A stretch of 9,205 nucleotides of DNA from an uncultured Clostridia bacterium (lineage in GTDB: Bacteria; Bacillota; Clostridia; Lachnospirales; Bianqueaceae): NCBI GenBank assembly GCA_937892735.1, contig CALBGL010000116.1, positions 1 to 9,205 on the forward strand, read 5' to 3'. The position numbers and the translations under genes were made by a program. Positions 4,745 through 9,205 of this stretch are shown here, in pieces (positions within the stretch are counted from its first letter, which is position 1; every line of letters begins with the position of its first letter). The notes beneath the pieces are model-generated. The model searched no databases and was not told the origin of the DNA. It saw only the letters and a list, made by a program, of their open reading frames with translations.

Positions 4745-7700
4745 ATGGAAAACAACCGTATCCATCCGCAGCGGTATGGCAGCCGTATCCGTGCTTCCTT
4801 TGCCAAAGAGAAGGAAGTTTTGAGCATGCCCAATTTGATCGAGGTACAGAAGGATTCTTATCGTGGGTTTATTGAAGAAGGCCTTAAGGAAGTGTTTGAG
4901 GATATTTCTCCCATCACGGATTTCAGCGGGAATCTGTCGCTGGAATTTTTAAGCTTTAATCTGAATGGAGAGCCGAAGTACACGATTGATGAGGCGAAGG
5001 AACGAGATGCGACATATTCCGCGCCGCTGAAAGTAAGAACCCGTCTGACCAATGCGGAGACGGGAGAGGTGCAGGACCATGAGATCTTCATGGGGGATTT
5101 CCCGTTGATGACAGAGACCGGCACCTTTGTGATCAATGGTGCTGAACGTGTTATCGTAAGCCAGTTGGTACGTTCCCCTGGTATATATTATGCGAAGACA
5201 CTGGATAAGATGGGTAAGCCCCTGTATTCTTGTACGGTGATTCCGAATCGGGGCGCGTGGCTGGAGTATGAGACGGACTCGAATGATGTGTTCAACGTCC
5301 GTGTGGATCGCACGCGTAAGATTCCTGTGACCGTGCTGATTCGTGCGTTGGGCGTGGGAACGGATGCAGAGATCATTGACATGTTTGGAGAGGATCCCAA
5401 GCTGCTGGCTACCATGGAGCGGGATATCGCCAAGAACAAGGACGATGGTCTGATTGAGATTTATAAAAGAATTCGGCCGGGTGAGCCTCCTACCGTAGAA
5501 AGTTCCGAGAGCTTGCTCACGGCGATGTTATACGATAATAAGCGTTATAATCTGGCTCGTGTGGGCCGTTATAAGTTCAATAAGAAGCTGGCTCTGTGCG
5601 CCCGTGTGGTGGGGCAGAAGCTGGCGGAGGACGTGGTGGACGCCTCCACGGGCGAGGTATTGGCCACTACGGGCACAGTTCTAGATAAGGATTTGGCAGA
5701 TCAGGTTCAAAACGCCGGCGTTCCCTTTATTTGGGTGGAGACAGAGGAACGTAAGGTCAAGGTGCTGAGCAATCAGGCCGTAGATATCCATTCTTATGTG
5801 GATCTGTCTGAGCAGGATCTTCTGGATGCCGGAATCAATGAAAAGGTTTATTTTCCGGTCCTGATGGAGGTTCTGGAGCAGGATCTTGAGGGAGATGCGC
5901 TGAAGAGTCTGCTGAAGAAAGAGAGCCATCGTCTGATTCCGCGTCATATCACGTTTGAGGATATCATGGCGTCCATCAACTATAATCTGAATCTGGAATA
6001 TGGCATGGGTAATACCGACGATATCGACCATCTGGGTAATCGTCGGATCCGTTGCGTGGGCGAGCTGCTGCAGAATCAGTTCCGAATCGGCCTGGCTCGT
6101 ATGGAGCGTGTCGTCAGAGAGCGTATGACGACGCAGGATCCGGAAGGGGTAACACCGCAGTCCCTGATCAATATTCGTCCTGTAACGGCGGCGGTGAAGG
6201 AGTTCTTTGGAAGCTCCCAGCTGTCGCAGTTCATGGATCAGAACAACCCGCTGGCGGAGCTGACGCATAAGCGTCGTCTGTCGGCACTGGGCCCCGGCGG
6301 TCTGTCCAGAGACCGTGCCGGATTTGAGGTGCGAGACGTACACTATTCTCATTATGGAAGAATGTGTCCGGTAGAGACGCCGGAAGGACCGAACATCGGT
6401 CTGATCAACTCTCTGGCTTCTTATGCCCGGATCAATGTATATGGATTTATCGAAACGCCATATCGGAAGGTAGATAAAGGCGGCGATGTGCCGGTGGTAA
6501 CCAATGAGGTCGTGTATATGACGGCGGATGAGGAAGAGAACTTCCGCGTGGCACAGGCGAATGAGAAACTGGATGAGCAGGGTCATTTTGTGAACCGGCG
6601 GGTTACAGGCCGTTTTCGGGATGATAATATGGAGATGGATGCGAAGGACATCGACTTCATGGATGTATCTCCCAAGCAGGTCTTCTCGGTGGCGACGTCA
6701 TTGGTGCCTTTCCTGCAGAATGATGACCCAACACGTGCGCTGATGGGTTCCAATATGCAGCGACAGGCGGTGCCGCTTATGACGACGGATTCTCCGGTGA
6801 TCGGAACGGGTATGGAATATAAGGCCGCCATCGACTCGGGTGTCTGCATCCTGGCGAAGGAAGATGGCGTAGTAACGTATGTCTCCGCGGATAAGGTCAT
6901 CGTCAAATCCGATGCCACAGGACAGAACGAGACCTATAAGCTGGGTAAGTTCCAGAGAAACAACCAGGGCACCTGTTTCAATCAGAAGCCGCGTGTGAAT
7001 AAGGGCGATCATGTGAAAGCAGGACAGGCGATTGTGGATGGACCTTCCGTATATGATGGAGAACTGGCGCTGGGTCAGAATCCTCTGATCGGCTTCATGA
7101 CCTGGGAAGGATACAACTACGAAGACGCCGTTTTGCTGAGTGAGCGTCTAGTGGCAGAAGATGTGTATACGTCTTTGCATATTGAAGAATATGAGACAGA
7201 GGCCCGGGATACCAAGCTGGGTCCGGAAGAGATCACAAGTGATATCCCGAATGTGGGAGATGACGCGCTGAAGGATCTGGATGAGCGCGGTATTATTCGT
7301 ATTGGAGCTGAGGTGCATGCCGGAGATATCCTGGTGGGTAAGGTAACCCCCAAGGGGGAGACGGAGCTGACCGCGGAGGAACGTCTGCTGCGCGCGATCT
7401 TTGGCGAGAAGGCCAGAGAAGTGAGAGATACTTCTCTGAGAGTACCTCACGGAGAAGAGGGTATCATCGTCGATGTGAAAATCTTCACGAGAGATAACTG
7501 CGATGAAATGTCTCCCGGTGTGAATGAGGTAGTGCGTGTCTATATCGCGCATAAGCGTAAGATTTCTGTGGGCGATAAGATGGCGGGCCGACATGGAAAT
7601 AAGGGTGTTGTCAGTCGTATTTTGCCGGTAGAGGATATGCCGTTCCTGCCGAATGGCCGTCCATTGGATATTGTGCTGAACCCGTTGGGCGTACCTTCCC

Positions 7701-8617
7701 GTATGAATATCGGACAGGTACTGGAGATTCATCTGGGTCTGGCCGCCCGTGCGCTCGGCCTCAAGATTGCTACGCCGATCTTTGACGGCGCTACGCATGA
7801 GGATATCATGGATACATTGGAAATGGCGGATACCTATATCAATAAGCCATGGGAAGAGTTTAAGGAAAAATACACAGAGGTTCTGGATCCGGAGATCATG
7901 CAGTATCTGGAGGATAACTTGGATCATCGTGAGGAATGGGCGGGTGTGCCGATTTCCCGCGATGGTAAAGTGCCTCTGCGCGATGGCCGTACGGGAGAGT
8001 ATTTTGATAACTATGTGACGATTGGCTTCATGTATTACCTGAAGCTGCACCATCTGGTAGATGACAAGATACATGCTCGTTCTACAGGTCCCTATTCTCT
8101 CGTGACGCAGCAGCCTTTGGGCGGTAAGGCGCAGTTTGGCGGACAGCGCTTCGGAGAGATGGAAGTATGGGCGTTGGAAGCGTATGGCGCGGCATATACT
8201 CTGCAGGAGATTTTGACGGTGAAGTCCGACGATATCGTAGGACGTGTGAAAACCTACGAGGCGATTGTCAAGGGCGAGAATATTCCGGAACCGGGGGTAC
8301 CGGAATCCTTCAAGGTATTGCTGAAGGAATTGCAGTCCTTGGGCTTGGATATTCGCGTGCTGACAGAAGATCTGCAGGAACTCGAAATTACGGAGGATAT
8401 TGAAGAGGATTCGGAGCCACTGGCTGTGAATATGGAAGGACGGGAAGATGATCCCGCGGCGCATCATTTCGCTTCTTCGGAGGGCGATGGAGAGCCGCAG
8501 ACGCTCGAGTTTGACGAGGATTTTGATGATATCGGACTGGAAGACCTGGATTTTGACGATGCAGGGTTTACTGTGGCAGATTCTGAGGAATTAGATGGTT
8601 TAGGACTGGATGAATAA
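4745..8617 (+). CDS. rpoB: DNA-directed RNA polymerase subunit beta
   Basis: RpoB forms one half of the RNA polymerase active-site cleft with RpoC. The 1290-residue frame is intact. The rifampicin-binding cluster SQLSQFMDQNN...HKRRLSALGPGG lies at about 491-519; Asp498, His508 and Ser513 correspond to E. coli 516, 526 and 531 and are all wild type. YNYED carries Glu793-Asp794, matching E. coli 813-814. GDKMAGRHGNKG is at 943-954 and PLGGKAQFGGQRFGEMEVW lies around Lys1128. The conserved core ends near LGLDIRVL (about 1206). It is followed by an 84-residue tail with 34 acidic residues and one arginine, ending GLGLDE. AAGGGGTG (4727-4734) is 10 bases before the ATG. rpoC follows after 19 bases, so the two are cotranscribed. 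Confidence 0.99.
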   Translation: MENNRIHPQRYGSRIRASFAKEKEVLSMPNLIEVQKDSYRGFIEEGLKEVFEDISPITDFSGNLSLEFLSFNLNGEPKYTIDEAKERDATYSAPLKVRTRLTNAETGEVQDHEIFMGDFPLMTETGTFVINGAERVIVSQLVRSPGIYYAKTLDKMGKPLYSCTVIPNRGAWLEYETDSNDVFNVRVDRTRKIPVTVLIRALGVGTDAEIIDMFGEDPKLLATMERDIAKNKDDGLIEIYKRIRPGEPPTVESSESLLTAMLYDNKRYNLARVGRYKFNKKLALCARVVGQKLAEDVVDASTGEVLATTGTVLDKDLADQVQNAGVPFIWVETEERKVKVLSNQAVDIHSYVDLSEQDLLDAGINEKVYFPVLMEVLEQDLEGDALKSLLKKESHRLIPRHITFEDIMASINYNLNLEYGMGNTDDIDHLGNRRIRCVGELLQNQFRIGLARMERVVRERMTTQDPEGVTPQSLINIRPVTAAVKEFFGSSQLSQFMDQNNPLAELTHKRRLSALGPGGLSRDRAGFEVRDVHYSHYGRMCPVETPEGPNIGLINSLASYARINVYGFIETPYRKVDKGGDVPVVTNEVVYMTADEEENFRVAQANEKLDEQGHFVNRRVTGRFRDDNMEMDAKDIDFMDVSPKQVFSVATSLVPFLQNDDPTRALMGSNMQRQAVPLMTTDSPVIGTGMEYKAAIDSGVCILAKEDGVVTYVSADKVIVKSDATGQNETYKLGKFQRNNQGTCFNQKPRVNKGDHVKAGQAIVDGPSVYDGELALGQNPLIGFMTWEGYNYEDAVLLSERLVAEDVYTSLHIEEYETEARDTKLGPEEITSDIPNVGDDALKDLDERGIIRIGAEVHAGDILVGKVTPKGETELTAEERLLRAIFGEKAREVRDTSLRVPHGEEGIIVDVKIFTRDNCDEMSPGVNEVVRVYIAHKRKISVGDKMAGRHGNKGVVSRILPVEDMPFLPNGRPLDIVLNPLGVPSRMNIGQVLEIHLGLAARALGLKIATPIFDGATHEDIMDTLEMADTYINKPWEEFKEKYTEVLDPEIMQYLEDNLDHREEWAGVPISRDGKVPLRDGRTGEYFDNYVTIGFMYYLKLHHLVDDKIHARSTGPYSLVTQQPLGGKAQFGGQRFGEMEVWALEAYGAAYTLQEILTVKSDDIVGRVKTYEAIVKGENIPEPGVPESFKVLLKELQSLGLDIRVLTEDLQELEITEDIEEDSEPLAVNMEGREDDPAAHHFASSEGDGEPQTLEFDEDFDDIGLEDLDFDDAGFTVADSEELDGLGLDE

Positions 8618-8636
8618 TGAGAAAGGGGTGCGCTTG

Positions 8637-9205
8637 ATGGCGGCAAACACCAACGAGAAACAGCAAATTCAATTTGATGCGATCAAAATTGGTCTCGCAT
8701 CTCCGGAGAAGATCCGGGAATGGTCCCATGGTGAGGTAAAGAAGCCGGAGACGATCAATTATCGGACTTTAAAGCCAGAACGGGATGGATTGTTTTGCGA
8801 ACGGATTTTTGGACCCAGCAAAGACTGGGAGTGTCATTGCGGCAAGTATAAGAGAATCCGCTATAAGGGTGTCATCTGCGACCGATGCGGCGTGGAAGTA
8901 ACTAAGGCTAAGGTGCGTCGGGAACGGATGGGGCATATTGAGCTGGCGGCTCCGGTTTCTCATATCTGGTATTTTAAGGGGATTCCCAGCCGTATGGGAT
9001 TGATCTTGGATATTCCGCCGAGAACACTGGAGAAGGTGTTGTATTTCGCGGCGTATATTGTGCTGGATCCAGGAAATTCTTCTCTGCAGTATAAGCAGCT
9101 CCTGACGGAAGCAGAGTATCGTCAGGAATTGTCCAGAGAGGGCGTGCATTTTCGTGCGGCTATGGGCGCGGAAGCGGTCAAGGAATTGTTGGAGGCTATT
9201 GACCT
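8637..9205 (+). CDS. rpoC: DNA-directed RNA polymerase subunit beta' (5' part)
   Basis: The first 189 codons of beta', cut by the right window edge. RpoC carries the catalytic aspartates, which lie beyond this window. The N-terminus reads MAANTNEKQQIQFDAIKIGL, followed by the conserved KPETINYRTLKPERDGLFCE segment. The N-terminal zinc-binding domain has all four cysteines: Cys66, Cys68, Cys81 and Cys84 (C-x-C and C-x2-C). Downstream, VRRERMGHIELAAPVSHIWY is the usual lead-in to the clamp. AAAGGGGTG at 8622-8630 gives a well-placed ribosome site for the ATG at 8637. No frame disruption is seen in this part. Confidence 0.98.
   Translation, partial: MAANTNEKQQIQFDAIKIGLASPEKIREWSHGEVKKPETINYRTLKPERDGLFCERIFGPSKDWECHCGKYKRIRYKGVICDRCGVEVTKAKVRRERMGHIELAAPVSHIWYFKGIPSRMGLILDIPPRTLEKVLYFAAYIVLDPGNSSLQYKQLLTEAEYRQELSREGVHFRAAMGAEAVKELLEAID

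Noticed and set aside
4606..4875. 89-codon frame overlapping the rpoB start
   Set aside because: Its start lies inside the rpoB promoter, before the expected transcription start, and most of it is out of frame with rpoB coding sequence.
7148..8467. Long minus-strand frame of 439 codons inside rpoB
   Set aside because: It lies wholly antisense to highly conserved rpoB coding sequence, has no ribosome site, and its protein has no recognisable family features. A second one of 301 codons (5681-6586) is rejected for the same reasons.

Overview
The window looks like a chromosomal segment of a clostridial Firmicute, probably a Lachnospiraceae-type anaerobe. This is inferred from the order rplJ-rplL-rpoB-rpoC, an L10 leader with a transcription attenuator, strong GGAGG-type ribosome sites, consensus sigma-A promoters, and a RpoB of about 1290 residues with an acidic C-terminal tail. 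No 16S or other species marker is present, so genus cannot be given.

Layout: (1) Positions 1-180 hold a 63-bp tandem repeat that runs off the left edge. It is built from short hairpins and a degenerate last unit. (2) Positions 200-330 hold a weak terminator-like hairpin and a near-ideal promoter (TTGACA, 18 bp, TATAAT). (3) Positions 414-3218 are a four-gene cassette for an ABC-2-like exporter: two membrane proteins, one ATPase and a third membrane protein, tightly packed and partly overlapping. Two of these genes appear to have lost one base each. In the first, the only good ribosome site and ATG (414) are out of frame with the body. In the ATPase, the last ~20 residues are scrambled, and adding one G restores both a normal ending and an ATGA overlap with the next gene. 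(4) Positions 3272-4469 are the rplJL unit: promoter, L10 autoregulatory leader with attenuator, rplJ, rplL and a strong intrinsic terminator. (5) From 4587, a separate promoter drives rpoB and rpoC; rpoC runs off the right edge.

The conserved half makes the ribosomal stalk (L10, L7/L12) and the two large RNA polymerase subunits. The sequence suggests the two are uncoupled by a terminator plus a dedicated rpoB promoter. The most unusual signals are the rpoB promoter architecture (a 14-bp perfect inverted repeat whose left arm contains the -10 box, and a second inverted repeat centred on the -35 box), the paired frameshifts in the exporter cassette, and the tandem hairpin array. I see no clearly new defence or mobile system in this window.
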